NCBI GenBank assembly: GCA_030550555.1
Contig: JAUQPD010000044.1
Span: 1 to 45,977, forward strand
Reading direction: 5' to 3'
Source: Thermodesulfobacteriota bacterium
Lineage (GTDB): Bacteria > Desulfobacterota > Thermodesulfobacteria > Thermodesulfobacteriales > Thermodesulfobacteriaceae
Length of the DNA: 45,977 nucleotides
The position numbers and the translations under genes were made by a program. A model generated the notes under the pieces. That model was not told the origin of the DNA and searched no databases. It saw nothing but the letters and a program-made list of their open reading frames with translations. Shown piece by piece: positions 1-10,938 of this stretch; the stretch's first letter is position 1, and the number at the start of each line of letters is the position of its first letter.

Positions 1-1
1 C

Positions 2-70
2 TCTACATCCGAAGAAATTCCTCAAGAGGACTTTGAGGAGATAATTCATGGAAATTTTAGTCAGAACTAG
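2..70 (+). CDS. 3' end of an upstream gene, possibly a penicillin-binding protein 2 (partial)
   Basis: An open frame enters from the left edge and stops at a TAG at 68-70, overlapping the rodA start by 23 bases. Its tail is acidic and glutamate-rich (SEEIPQEDFEEII). rodA is usually preceded by mrdA/PBP2, so this may be that gene's C-terminus, but nothing in these 22 residues identifies a family. The other two frames also stop within the first 45 bases, so the frame choice is a guess. Confidence 0.25.
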   Translation, partial: STSEEIPQEDFEEIIHGNFSQN

Positions 71-1136
71 AAATTTCTTACGAGAAAACTATCTAGCTCT
101 TTTGGCCTTCCTCTCTTTGATCCTCATAAACATAATTAATCAACTTGGAATGGGTGAAACAGGTTCATACTTTTGGAAAAGTGTTGTCTGGAATTTAATT
201 GGTTTGGTCTTCTTCTTCGTAATTCTTTTTAAGTTTGACTATAGAAGGGTCTCTCTTGAGATCCTTTGGATTCTTTATGTAGCAATTCTTTTTCTTTTAA
301 TTCTTCTTGCCATCCTTGGGAAACGTTGGTTAGTCCTAGGGCCTATAAGTATTCAACCATCGGAGTTTCTTAAAATAATATTACTATACTTAATAAGCTT
401 AATTTTTCAGAAAAAAAGAGAGTTCAGGTTGTCTATAGTTGAGGCTATTTTTTTGATCATTGTGATTGCCCTTCCAGTAAGTTTTCTTCTTCCTGTTGAT
501 CTTGATTACTCTGGGATAATTTTTCTTATGTTCTTTGTTTTCCTGTGTTTTCTCGGCTTCCCCAAAAGACTACTTCTGGCACTGACCTTGATAGGTCTTA
601 TATTAGCAATTGTTCTTTTTCCCTTTGCATGGAGTCGACTAAAACCTCATCAGAAGGGAAGGATTTATGGCTATCTAGAGCCCGAAAAATATAAAAAAAC
701 TTGGGGGTATCAAATAACTCAGTCTCTCATAGCTGTAGGATCGGGTGGGCTAACAGGACAGGGGCTTCAAAAGGGATGGTCTACGAGGCTGAATTACCTT
801 CCTGCTAAAAATACTGATCTTGCCTTTTGTGTGTGGGCAGAGGCCTTTGGCTTTATCGGAGCTACAGTATTTTTCCTTATCTATGGTTATCTCCTATATT
901 GGGGTCTTGAGGTGTCTCGTAAAGCTAAGGACATTTTAGGGAAGAGTTTGAGCCTTGGTGTGGTGATAATACTTCTTATCCAATTTTTCTTCAACATTGG
1001 TGGTGTTATCGGGCTACTGCCAATGACTAGTATTCCTCAACCATTTCTCAGTTATGGTGGATCAGTGACAATTGCAACTTATATTATGCTATCAATTTTA
1101 TTTAATATAGCTTTTAGAAAAGATTTCTTTAAATAA
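48..1136 (+). CDS. rodA: RodA, SEDS-family peptidoglycan glycosyltransferase
   Basis: RodA polymerises lipid II into glycan strands in the inner membrane during lateral wall growth, working with PBP2. The 362-residue protein is almost entirely hydrophobic, with about ten membrane segments. SEDS signatures are visible in order: QPSEFLKI near residue 104, a conserved Asp in the LLPVDLDYSG segment near 150, GYQITQSLIAVGSGGLTGQG near 224-243, then LNYLPAKNTDLAF, and near the C-terminus GLLPMTSIPQPFLSYGGS. The last is typical of RodA rather than FtsW. The length is normal for RodA (about 370). ATG at 48 is preceded by GAGGAG at 35-40. It probably belongs to an operon continuing to the left. The atp operon starts about 96 bases downstream. 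Confidence 0.93.
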   Translation: MEILVRTRNFLRENYLALLAFLSLILINIINQLGMGETGSYFWKSVVWNLIGLVFFFVILFKFDYRRVSLEILWILYVAILFLLILLAILGKRWLVLGPISIQPSEFLKIILLYLISLIFQKKREFRLSIVEAIFLIIVIALPVSFLLPVDLDYSGIIFLMFFVFLCFLGFPKRLLLALTLIGLILAIVLFPFAWSRLKPHQKGRIYGYLEPEKYKKTWGYQITQSLIAVGSGGLTGQGLQKGWSTRLNYLPAKNTDLAFCVWAEAFGFIGATVFFLIYGYLLYWGLEVSRKAKDILGKSLSLGVVIILLIQFFFNIGGVIGLLPMTSIPQPFLSYGGSVTIATYIMLSILFNIAFRKDFFK

Positions 1137-1162
1137 CTATAAAATTTGCCTAAAAATTTGGC

Positions 1163-1190
1163 TTGACTTTAAGTTGAACTTTAATATGCT
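1163..1190 (+). promoter_or_regulatory. Candidate sigma70-type promoter of the ATP synthase operon
   Basis: TTGACT (1163-1168) and TATGCT (1185-1190) are separated by 16 bases in the 96-base gap between rodA and the first atp gene, about 43 bases before the start codon. This is a hexamer match by eye. The -10 is imperfect. Confidence 0.45.
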
Positions 1191-1232
1191 CATCCGTTTA
1201 AGGAGAACAAAGGATTTTGAGGGGTCTGAGAC

Positions 1233-1655
1233 ATGCTAAAATTTGATGTCACACTTTTAGTTCAGATAGTTGAAGCCCTTATACTTGCAGTTATTCTCAA
1301 TGCAATTTTGATAAAACCTGTTATGAGTTTTCTTGAAGAGCGGAGGAGGCAGTTTAAGGGAATTGAGGCTGAGATTAATGATCTATTGAGGCAAGTTGAA
1401 GAAGGGCTTAAGAATTATCAAGAGGCCCTCAGTTCAGCCCGTGCGGAGGGTATTGCTAAAAGGGAAGCTTTAAAGGAAGAGGCACGCAGACTTGAGAAGG
1501 AGGAAATACAGAAAATTACGAGAGAGGTTGAGACCTTAAGAAAGGAGTGGGAAGCAAAATTTAATGTAGAGTTTGCTAAATTGAGAGAGAGTATGCTTGC
1601 TCAGAGGGAATACTTTGCTGGGCTCATTGTTGAAAAACTCCTCGGGGGTAAATAG
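1233..1655 (+). CDS. atpF: ATP synthase F0 subunit b' (first of two b-type subunits)
   Basis: This is a peripheral-stalk subunit of F-type ATP synthase. It has one N-terminal membrane helix (about residues 7-29) followed by a long charged coiled coil with the FLEERRRQFKGIEAEI start typical of b subunits. It is 140 residues long, shorter than the next b gene, and has a short C-terminal tail. Having two different b genes in tandem at the head of the operon is known from delta-proteobacteria, cyanobacteria and Aquificae, where b and b' form a heterodimer. That arrangement is inferred here. GAGGGG at 1218-1223 serves as ribosome binding site. It lies two bases upstream of the second b gene. Confidence 0.85.
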   Translation: MLKFDVTLLVQIVEALILAVILNAILIKPVMSFLEERRRQFKGIEAEINDLLRQVEEGLKNYQEALSSARAEGIAKREALKEEARRLEKEEIQKITREVETLRKEWEAKFNVEFAKLRESMLAQREYFAGLIVEKLLGGK

Positions 1656-1657
1656 AT

Positions 1658-2170
1658 ATGGCAGAGGCTCATGGCGTTACTGCAACTCAGATCAAAAATC
1701 TCATATGGTGGACGGTTAATTTTCTTGTCCTTGTGCTAATTCTCTATAAACTACTAAAGAAACCGGTTGTAAATTTTTTTAGAAGTAGACAGGAGAGTAT
1801 TAAGAAAGAATACGAAGAACTCCTACTGAAGAAAAAGGAAGCTGAAGCAAGATATTTAGAGCTTCAGGAGAAAGTTAAGAATTTGAAGGTTGAAGCAGAG
1901 GCAATTTATCAGAGCTATGTTGAACAGGGCATGAAGGAGAGAGAGAGAATATTGGAAGAGGCAAGGAAACAGGCTGAGCGCATAAAGGAGCAAGCACAGC
2001 TCTATATGGCGCAAGAGCTCGAGAAGGCAAAGGAAAGGTTGAGGAATGAGCTTGCAGAGGAGGCGGTGAAGCTAGCAGAGGAGATCCTCAAAAAGAGAGT
2101 TACTCCTGAGCATCAGAGGGCCCTTTTTAGGGAATTTGTTGAGAATATTAAGGGGAGGGTGGTAAATTGA
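1658..2170 (+). CDS. atpF: ATP synthase F0 subunit b
   Basis: This is the second peripheral-stalk b subunit. It has 170 residues: an N-terminal membrane segment (about 14-33, NLIWWTVNFLVLVLILYKLL), then KKPVVNFFRSRQESI and an extended coiled coil rich in Glu/Lys/Ala. The C-terminal EEAVKLAEEILKKRVTPEH is the usual b-subunit region that contacts subunit delta. It overlaps the start of the delta gene by four bases (TTGA), indicating translational coupling. Confidence 0.92.
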   Translation: MAEAHGVTATQIKNLIWWTVNFLVLVLILYKLLKKPVVNFFRSRQESIKKEYEELLLKKKEAEARYLELQEKVKNLKVEAEAIYQSYVEQGMKERERILEEARKQAERIKEQAQLYMAQELEKAKERLRNELAEEAVKLAEEILKKRVTPEHQRALFREFVENIKGRVVN

Positions 2171-2712
2171 GGGCACTAGCACTTGCACTCAAATATGCAA
2201 AAGGGTTATTTATTGTAGCTAAGGAATTGAATAAGACAAAAGAATTTGGAGAAGATTTACAGAGACTAGAAGGCCTTCTGAGGAATTACCCTGAAGTTTT
2301 CAAAGTGCTCGAGAGTCCAATTTATCCACCTGATGTTAAGATGGAAATTCTGCGAGAAATTGTTCAATATATCCAAGTAGACCCTGAGGTAGAGAGGTTT
2401 CTACAGCTTCTTGTTGAAAGAAGGAGAATTCAGTATTTGAAAGATATAATAAAAATGTATCAATCCCTGCTTGATGAAGAGCTTGGGATTGCGAGAGGTG
2501 AGGTTGTTTGTGCTTATGAGATCAGTGATGAGGAAAGGAGAGCCCTCGAGGAGGCCCTAAAAGAGGTTCTCAAAAAGGAGGTTTATCTGGAAGTAAGGGT
2601 AGATCCTGGAATTATTGGAGGGGCACTCGTAAGGATTGGAGATTACGTTTGGGATGGAACCTTGAAGAGTCAACTTGAAAAATTTAAGGAAATCATCAAA
2701 AAGGGGGTATAG
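2167..2712 (+). CDS. atpH: ATP synthase F1 subunit delta (OSCP)
   Basis: Delta connects the peripheral stalk to the top of the alpha3beta3 ring. The start is a TTG at 2167 that overlaps the stop of the preceding b gene. The N-terminus (LALKYAKGLFIVAKE) matches the family start, which usually reads ARRYAxALFxxA. Typical family elements follow: LRNYPEVFKVLESPIYPPDVK near residues 38-58, the LLVERRRIQYLKDIIKMY segment near 81-98, and the C-terminal domain with VDPGIIGGALVRIGDYVWDGTLKSQL near 145-170. Its 181 residues are a normal length. The alpha gene starts four bases downstream. Confidence 0.92.
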   Translation: MRALALALKYAKGLFIVAKELNKTKEFGEDLQRLEGLLRNYPEVFKVLESPIYPPDVKMEILREIVQYIQVDPEVERFLQLLVERRRIQYLKDIIKMYQSLLDEELGIARGEVVCAYEISDEERRALEEALKEVLKKEVYLEVRVDPGIIGGALVRIGDYVWDGTLKSQLEKFKEIIKKGV

Positions 2713-2715
2713 CAT

Positions 2716-4260
2716 ATGGAGGCTATCAAGGCACAGGAACTAAGTGATCTTATTAAAAAGAGAATTGAAGAGTTTGAGAAGAAGATAAATCTAGAAGAGA
2801 TGGGTGTTGTAATATCTGTGGCAGATGGTGTTGCAAGAGTTTTTGGGCTCAGGAATTGTGAATATATGGAGTTGATTGAATTTCCCGAAAGTGGTGAAGT
2901 GGGGATTGCCTTGAACCTCGAATTTGATAATGTGGGTATTCCCATTATGGGAGACTATACCAAGATTAAGGAAGGAGATACCGCCAAGAGGACTGGGCGA
3001 GTTGCCTCAATACCTGTCGGAGAGGCAGTTATAGGAAGGGTAATAGATCCTGTTGGTAGACCTCTTGATGGTAAGGGGCCAATTGAGGCAAAGGAATACA
3101 GAAGAATTGAGATAAAAGCACCAGGAATCATAATGAGAAAACCTGTTCATGAGCCCATGTATACGGGAATCAAGGCAATTGATGCCATGACTCCGATTGG
3201 AAGAGGTCAGAGAGAGTTGATTCTTGGAGACAGGCAGACAGGTAAGACTGCTATAGCCATTGATGCAATTCTAGCTCAAAAAGATACGGATGTTTATTGT
3301 ATATATGTTGCAATAGGGCAGAAGAAATCCACAGTTGCTCAAATAGTTGAGACCTTAAGAAAATATGGTGCTATGGAATATACGACAGTTGTTGCTGCAT
3401 GTGCTTCAGATTCTGCAGCTCTTCAGTGGATTGCTCCATATTCTGGTTGTGCGATTGGTGAGTACTTCAGAGATACAGGTCGCCATGCTTTAGTCATCTA
3501 CGATGATCTGTCAAAGCAGGCAGCGGAGTATCGTGAGATTTCTCTTCTATTAAGAAGACCGCCTGGAAGAGAGGCATATCCTGGTGATGTCTTTTATAAC
3601 CACTCTCGACTATTAGAGAGGGCTGCTAAACTTGATGATAAATATGGTGGTGGTTCTCTTACCGCGCTTCCCATAATTGAGACTCTTCAGGGAGACGTTT
3701 CTGCTTATATTCCTACAAACGTTATCTCCATTACAGATGGTCAGATCTATCTTGAGCCTGGTTTATTCTTTGCAGGCATAAGGCCTGCGATCAATGTTGG
3801 ACTTTCGGTGTCTCGAGTAGGAGGTGCCGCTCAGATTAAGGCGATGAGACAGGTTGCTGGAAGGTTGAGACTTGAACTTGCGCAATATAGAGAGCTTGCA
3901 GCTTTTGCACAGTTTGGATCTGAATTGGACAAGGCAACACAGAGAGTTCTTCACAGAGGAGCAAGACTAGTTGAGATTCTAAAGCAACCACAATATCAAC
4001 CACTACCTGTGGAAAAGCAGATTTGTATTCTTTTTGCTGGAACAAGAGGCTTTTTGGATGAGATGCCAATTGAAGTACTAGCCCAATATGAGAGAGAGCT
4101 CTATGAATTTGTAGAAAAGAAATATCCAGAGATCTACAAAGAGATAAGGGAGAAGAAGGAGATTTCACCTGAACTTGAGGAAAAGATGAAAGCAATGTTG
4201 CGGGAATTCAATGAGGAGTTCAAGAGGGCTAATAATATTGAGCCAGTGCCTGTTCCCTAA
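2716..4260 (+). CDS. atpA: ATP synthase F1 subunit alpha
   Basis: This is the non-catalytic nucleotide-binding subunit of the F1 head, 514 residues, full length. Visible elements are the N-terminal beta barrel, the Walker A motif [15 protein letters not shown] near residues 171-185, [20 protein letters not shown] with the Walker B Asp, [20 protein letters not shown] near 288-307, and [17 protein letters not shown] with the alpha arginine finger. The C-terminal extension is charged and ends in a proline-rich tail (EPVPVP). It starts four bases after delta, with AAGGGGG as ribosome binding site. Nothing suggests a defect. Confidence 0.98.
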   Translation: MEAIKAQELSDLIKKRIEEFEKKINLEEMGVVISVADGVARVFGLRNCEYMELIEFPESGEVGIALNLEFDNVGIPIMGDYTKIKEGDTAKRTGRVASIPVGEAVIGRVIDPVGRPLDGKGPIEAKEYRRIEIKAPGIIMRKPVHEPMYTGIKAIDAMTPIGRGQRELILGDRQTGKTAIAIDAILAQKDTDVYCIYVAIGQKKSTVAQIVETLRKYGAMEYTTVVAACASDSAALQWIAPYSGCAIGEYFRDTGRHALVIYDDLSKQAAEYREISLLLRRPPGREAYPGDVFYNHSRLLERAAKLDDKYGGGSLTALPIIETLQGDVSAYIPTNVISITDGQIYLEPGLFFAGIRPAINVGLSVSRVGGAAQIKAMRQVAGRLRLELAQYRELAAFAQFGSELDKATQRVLHRGARLVEILKQPQYQPLPVEKQICILFAGTRGFLDEMPIEVLAQYERELYEFVEKKYPEIYKEIREKKEISPELEEKMKAMLREFNEEFKRANNIEPVPVP

Positions 4261-4286
4261 GGGAGCTATTAGGAGGGAGAGAAGAT

Positions 4287-6600
<2,314 letters not shown>

Positions 6601-6613
6601 TGGGAGGAATAGC

Positions 6614-7042
6614 ATGGCTAGAATTTTATTAGAAGTAATAACTCCCGACAGAGTGGTAGTAAGTGAAGAGGTCGATATTGTGACTGCTCCGGGGGTTGCT
6701 GGTGAGTTTGGAGTTCTGGCTCACCACGCCCCCATGGTGGCAGCAATAAAAATAGGACCATTAAGATACAAAGTGGGAGACAGAGAAGAGTGGCTTGCAG
6801 TTAGTGGAGGTTTTTGTGAGATTTCTGGAAACAAGATAACCTTCTTGGTTGAGGCTGCAGAAAAAGCAGAAGAGATAGATGTTGAACGGGCTCTCCGTGC
6901 AAAGGAAAGGGCAGAGAAGAGATTGCAGGAATATCACACCAAACGAGAGGAAATCGATTACGCCCGTGCTAGAGCATCCCTTCAGCGAGCCCTTACAAGA
7001 CTTCTCGTTGCGGAAAGGGGTAAAGCAGGCTATCCAAGATAA
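6614..7042 (+). CDS. atpC: ATP synthase F1 subunit epsilon
   Basis: Epsilon is the central-stalk subunit that couples and can inhibit F1. The 142 residues start with the beta-sandwich MARILLEVITPDRVVVSEEV, and AGEFGVLAHHAPMVAAIKIG near 30-49 is the family hallmark. The C-terminal helical hairpin has alternating Glu/Arg/Ala (RALRAKERAEKRLQEYHTK). GGGAGGAAT precedes the ATG. The 3' end overlaps the start proposed for the next gene by 35 bases. F0 subunits a and c are not in this window. Confidence 0.96.
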   Translation: MARILLEVITPDRVVVSEEVDIVTAPGVAGEFGVLAHHAPMVAAIKIGPLRYKVGDREEWLAVSGGFCEISGNKITFLVEAAEKAEEIDVERALRAKERAEKRLQEYHTKREEIDYARARASLQRALTRLLVAERGKAGYPR

Positions 7043-7586
7043 TAAGAAGATCCTTAGGGCCTATTTCAAAGACCAAAGAAATCAACTTAGTGAAGAACTC
7101 TGGAAAAAGAAAAGTGAGATTATAAATCTTAATTTAATCAACTCTTTTCTATATAGAGACTTTACCAAGATTGCTTTCTATTACCCTATAAATCGTGAAG
7201 TTGACCTTCGCTCTTCTATAAGTCAGGCACTCTTTGAGAAAGAGGTCTATCTTCCAAGGACTAATAGAGTAGAGAAGAGATTAAGTTTCCATAGAATAAC
7301 TAGTCTTCGTGAGTTAGTCCTCGGAGTATTTGAAATTCCTGAACCAAGTCCAAATTGTCAACAAATAGATATTTCTGATCTTGAGGTTATTCTTGTGCCA
7401 GGACTTGCCTTCGATAAGAAAAAGGGCAGATTGGGTTACGGGGGAGGGTATTATGATAGGGCCCTAGCTAATTTCAAAGGGCTAAAAGTAGGTGTAGCCT
7501 TCTCTTTTCAAATAGTAGATGAACTAGGTCTTGAAGAGCATGACGTAAGGATGGATTTTATCTTAACAGAAGAGGGAATTTTTTGA
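7008..7586 (+). CDS. ygfA: 5-formyltetrahydrofolate cyclo-ligase (MTHFS/YgfA family)
   Basis: The enzyme converts 5-formyltetrahydrofolate to 5,10-methenyltetrahydrofolate with ATP, returning a storage folate to one-carbon metabolism. The family signature is clear near the C-terminus: VPGLAFDKKKGRLGYGGGYY followed by DR. Upstream are the FYYPINREVDLR and KEVYLPRTN segments. The open frame extends further 5' inside atpC, but that part has no family character. The TTG at 7008 gives an N-terminus (MRKGVKQAIQDNKKILRAYF) that fits the usual short basic helix and a length of about 192 residues. No good ribosome binding site is visible, so translation may be coupled to atpC. The stop overlaps the next ATG (TGATG). 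Confidence 0.85.
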   Translation: MRKGVKQAIQDNKKILRAYFKDQRNQLSEELWKKKSEIINLNLINSFLYRDFTKIAFYYPINREVDLRSSISQALFEKEVYLPRTNRVEKRLSFHRITSLRELVLGVFEIPEPSPNCQQIDISDLEVILVPGLAFDKKKGRLGYGGGYYDRALANFKGLKVGVAFSFQIVDELGLEEHDVRMDFILTEEGIF

Positions 7587-8317
7587 TGGGCGAATCCTCT
7601 ACCGCAGAGTCTAGATCTATGAGCGATCTCGAGAGAGAACTTAGGAATAATTTGGAAATAGTTTTTGAGAAAGTAGAGAAAGCCTGTGAGCGAGCAGGAA
7701 GGAAAAGAGAGGAGGTTAAAGTTCTTGGAGCAAGCAAGGGGCAAAGTGTGGAGAAGATCCAGATTGTCCATAAATTAGGTATTAAGCTATTCGGGGAAAA
7801 TTATGTACAAGAAGCTGAGAGGAAAATTGCTCTTTTGAAGGAACTCCCAATCGAGTGGCATTTTATTGGTAGATTGCAGACAAATAAGGTTAAAAAGGCA
7901 ATAAAACTTTTTCATGTAATTGAGTCTGTTGATAGAATAGAGCTTATTGATGAGTTGGAAAAGAGACTCTTGAGGCAGGGGATAGGTCAAAAAGTCCTCA
8001 TTGAGGTGAACATTGGAAGAGAGCTTTCAAAGGGTGGAGTTAGGGAGGAGGAGTTAGAAAAATTGGTTGAGAGATTGAGTAGAAGTTCAAGTCTGGAAGT
8101 ATGTGGTTTAATGTGCCTTCCACCATGGTCAGAAGATCCCCAAAAAACAAGACCCTATTTTCAAAGAATGAGAAAACTCTTTGAGTATCTTAAACCAATA
8201 TTTGGACAATCTTTTACTGAGCTTTCAATGGGCACAAGCCATGATTTTGAAATTGCTATTGAAGAAGGAGCTACAATAGTCAGAATTGGAACCTTACTCT
8301 TTGGCTCTCGAACGTGA
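7586..8317 (+). CDS. yggS: YggS-family pyridoxal phosphate homeostasis protein
   Basis: This is a PLP-binding, alanine-racemase-like fold protein thought to buffer free PLP; no enzyme activity is established for the family. Signatures are VLGASKG with the PLP-binding Lys, KLFGENYVQEAERK, EWHFIGRLQTNKVKK, and at the C-terminus LSMGTSHDFEIAIEEGATIV with RIGTLLFG. ATG 7586 was chosen because it forms TGATG with the previous stop and has AGAGGGAA at 7571-7578. An internal ATG at 7619 would give a more typical N-terminus (MSDLERELRNNLE) but has a weaker ribosome site. The length is 243 residues. The 3' end overlaps the comEC start. Confidence 0.92.
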   Translation: MGESSTAESRSMSDLERELRNNLEIVFEKVEKACERAGRKREEVKVLGASKGQSVEKIQIVHKLGIKLFGENYVQEAERKIALLKELPIEWHFIGRLQTNKVKKAIKLFHVIESVDRIELIDELEKRLLRQGIGQKVLIEVNIGRELSKGGVREEELEKLVERLSRSSSLEVCGLMCLPPWSEDPQKTRPYFQRMRKLFEYLKPIFGQSFTELSMGTSHDFEIAIEEGATIVRIGTLLFGSRT

Positions 8318-10422
8318 AAGTCAATCCATTATTGATAGTTTCAATTGCCTATCTCATTGGTCTATTCTTGTCCTTTTATAAAGCAGTTATTCTTGTCTTA
8401 CCTATCTTAGCACTGACATTTTTTTTCCTATACAGTAATTATAGAGCAATTTTTATTTTTGCTACAGTTTTAATATTAGCAATTATTTATGGTAAGGAAG
8501 TTTTTCACCTAGAGGAAAATTTATCAACTGACATTAAACGAGATGCCAATCAGAAAATATATGGCCAAGTTATTAAGATAGAACCTTATTTTGATGGTTG
8601 TAAAATTTGGTTGAGAACAAAGGAATTTGAGATATTTGAGATCCTTTCTAATTCAGCTTGTAACATAAGACCAGGTTTTTATTGTGAGTTTGTAGTAAGA
8701 ACGAGGAAACAGTATATAAATCCCTTTGCACCGATCCCTGAGGAAAGAATACTCTCAAAGGGGATATCAGGAGAATTGAGGCATCTACAAGAGAAACCAT
8801 TTGTCTGTATTAAAGACAGAGGACCAATTTTTGAGACTATAAGACAGGAATTATTTGATTTTTCAACAAGCTTAAGCCCTATAGCACAGGGGCTATTTCA
8901 GGCATTGGTACTCGGTATTGAAAACCAACTTCCTGCTGAATATCTCGATAATCTCAAAGATCAAGGTCTCTATCACCAACTTGCAATTTCTGGATTTAAT
9001 TTAGCTATCTTATACTTTTTACTTTACTTTATTTTTAGAAAAATCTTAAGATATGTAGACTTACCTACTTTTGGTTTTCCAAGACAAATTATTGCAAGCT
9101 TATTGGCATTACCTGGAGCAGGATTAATCCTCATTTTTTCTGGATTTCAGCCATCTGCACAAAGAGCCTTTTTCTTTCTGCTTATTTTTTTGATAAGTAA
9201 GCTTTTCTTTAGAAATACACCAAGTTTGTATTTATTACTTTTGACAGCCCTATTTTTGACGATATTTTCTCCACATTTAATTGGAAATATTTCATTTCAG
9301 CTTTCATTTTTGGCAACTCTTGCCATAATTATATCCGGCCATATTCTTCCCAAAGGATTAATTTCTAATAAGTTTATAATTGCTCCTTTGCAATCTCTTC
9401 TTGCAAGTACTTTGGCTACTTTGTTTACTGCACCACTAATTTTGAAGATTTCTGGAAGTATTCCTTTATTTTCTCCTATTAATAATCTTATATATACTCC
9501 TATTTGGAGTTTTTTATTTATTCCAGGGTCTATAATTTGTGCTCTTATATCTTTTTTAAATGTTGAAGTTGCAAAAATTCTTATGGAAAATATAGCAAGT
9601 GTTTTTGAGTTTTTTATTAATTTTCCTTTTCTCAAATCTAAAATATCATTGACTATACCTTTTAATCAATTTCTTTTGATTTTACTTTTAACATTTTCAT
9701 TAGCTATTGTGATTTTAAAAACTTTGAAACGTCCTTTATTGGCAATTTTTATAGCTATATTATTTTTTATATTATCACACTTGTATTTGAAAGTTATTAA
9801 TGATGATTATTTTATGATTATTATTCCTAAGTTATATAAAGAGAGAGCAATTATTGTAAAAGATACAGAAATTAGTTTATTAATATTGAGAATTAAAGAA
9901 AACGGCCAGATAGCAAAACTTGAAATTGAACCAATGCTTAGAAAATTTGGTATCAGCAGACTTGATGCCATTGTAATTGAAAATCCCCTCAATGAGAAAA
10001 ATTTTCTGAAGCTTAAAAAATTAAATGATAGATTTGAAATTGATAAAATTTATTTTTACGACGATTTGTTAAATAATGATCAAAAGATATTTGATTTAAA
10101 TAGAGAATTGATTCCAATTGATGAAAATATGTATCTATTAGAGTTTTATGGTTTAACTATTTTTATTATCAATGGCACTTTAAAAAAGATGTTGATCCCG
10201 CAGGGGATAGAAATTATATATACAGATCTGCTTTTTAACTCCTTTGAAAATAAAAACACTTTTATAATTGAAGAAAGAAGTAGAGAATCTGCTATCGTTA
10301 TAGTTAAAAAAGATAGTGATTTTTACTTAGTTCCATTTAGCAAAGTAAATATGGATGTTTTAACTTGGTTTCTTTTCCCATTTCTATTACCAGATGGCGC
10401 GATTAGGTTAGTTCTACAGTGA
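8314..10422 (+). CDS. comEC: ComEC/Rec2-family DNA uptake channel with a degenerate C-terminal domain
   Basis: ComEC forms the inner-membrane pore that brings single-stranded DNA into the cell. The 702-residue protein has N-terminal membrane helices (1-60), a soluble DUF4131/OB-like segment (70-165) and the Competence domain (about 190-470) with GLYHQLAISGFNLAILYFLL (family: HLLAISGLH) and SGFQPSAQRAFFF. More membrane helices follow. The C-terminal 200 residues sit where a metallo-beta-lactamase domain normally lies, but the HxHxDH metal motif is absent: after RLDAIVIENP, where the family has a THxHxDH-like stretch, there is no histidine cluster. GTG at 8314 overlaps the preceding stop. The gene is strikingly AT-rich from about 9200 onward. 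Confidence 0.9.
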   Translation: MKVNPLLIVSIAYLIGLFLSFYKAVILVLPILALTFFFLYSNYRAIFIFATVLILAIIYGKEVFHLEENLSTDIKRDANQKIYGQVIKIEPYFDGCKIWLRTKEFEIFEILSNSACNIRPGFYCEFVVRTRKQYINPFAPIPEERILSKGISGELRHLQEKPFVCIKDRGPIFETIRQELFDFSTSLSPIAQGLFQALVLGIENQLPAEYLDNLKDQGLYHQLAISGFNLAILYFLLYFIFRKILRYVDLPTFGFPRQIIASLLALPGAGLILIFSGFQPSAQRAFFFLLIFLISKLFFRNTPSLYLLLLTALFLTIFSPHLIGNISFQLSFLATLAIIISGHILPKGLISNKFIIAPLQSLLASTLATLFTAPLILKISGSIPLFSPINNLIYTPIWSFLFIPGSIICALISFLNVEVAKILMENIASVFEFFINFPFLKSKISLTIPFNQFLLILLLTFSLAIVILKTLKRPLLAIFIAILFFILSHLYLKVINDDYFMIIIPKLYKERAIIVKDTEISLLILRIKENGQIAKLEIEPMLRKFGISRLDAIVIENPLNEKNFLKLKKLNDRFEIDKIYFYDDLLNNDQKIFDLNRELIPIDENMYLLEFYGLTIFIINGTLKKMLIPQGIEIIYTDLLFNSFENKNTFIIEERSRESAIVIVKKDSDFYLVPFSKVNMDVLTWFLFPFLLPDGAIRLVLQ

Positions 10423-10441
10423 TGTTAATAGCTTTTTCTAC

Positions 10442-10469
10442 TTGACAGAAATGATACATTGATTAAAAT
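10442..10469 (+). promoter_or_regulatory. Candidate sigma70-type promoter before archease
   Basis: A perfect TTGACA (10442-10447) and TAAAAT (10464-10469) are separated by 16 bases in the 84-base gap after comEC. AGGAGG at 10494-10499 then serves the archease ATG. This is a good hexamer match, seen by eye only. Confidence 0.55.
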
Positions 10470-10506
10470 TTTTGAAATATTAAAATCCATAGAGGAGGTT
10501 TTCTGA

Positions 10507-10938
10507 ATGAAAAGCTTTGAAACATTTGAGCACGGAGCTGATATAGGAATTAGAGGGTTTGGAGAGAGCCCTGAGAGGGCCCTCTCAAATTTGCTTAAAG
10601 CTCTTGCAAGTGTTATGGTGGAAAATGATATTTTTCTTGAAGACAAAACAACAATATCATATAATATCGAAGTTGAAGCAGATTATTCTGATGAGTTGCT
10701 AGTTGCCTTCGTTAATAAAATAATCAGTTTAAGCTATAGTGAGAATATATTATTTTTAGAATTTGATGGAGAAGTAGTTTTAAAAGATAGATGTTTTATT
10801 AAAGGATCTCTTAAAGGTGTATGGCTAGATTATGACAAATATGGTTATGGAGTAGAAGTTAAAGGTGCAACTTTTACTATGGCAAAATTTGAAAAAGAAA
10901 ATGAATATTATATTGCACAATGTGTTATAGATGTTTAA
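10507..10938 (+). CDS. Archease-family protein
   Basis: Archease is a small metal-binding protein that speeds guanylylation and multiple turnover of the RNA ligase RtcB. The 143 residues show the family pattern: an N-terminal FEHGADIGIRGFGESPERAL (family: HTADVGI), a central DELLVAFVNKIISLSY (family: DLLxxWLNELL), and the C-terminal EVKGATFTMAKFEKENEYYI running into a terminal VIDV, where the C-terminal Asp is metal-binding in known archeases. No rtcB is present in the window, so partnership is inferred from the family. The last eight bases overlap the next gene. Codon use is very AT-rich, like the end of comEC. Confidence 0.85.
   Translation: MKSFETFEHGADIGIRGFGESPERALSNLLKALASVMVENDIFLEDKTTISYNIEVEADYSDELLVAFVNKIISLSYSENILFLEFDGEVVLKDRCFIKGSLKGVWLDYDKYGYGVEVKGATFTMAKFEKENEYYIAQCVIDV

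Noticed and set aside
3836-4195. Minus-strand open frame inside atpA
   Set aside because: It is a low-complexity Ser/Leu/Gln-rich translation, an antisense shadow of a highly conserved gene.
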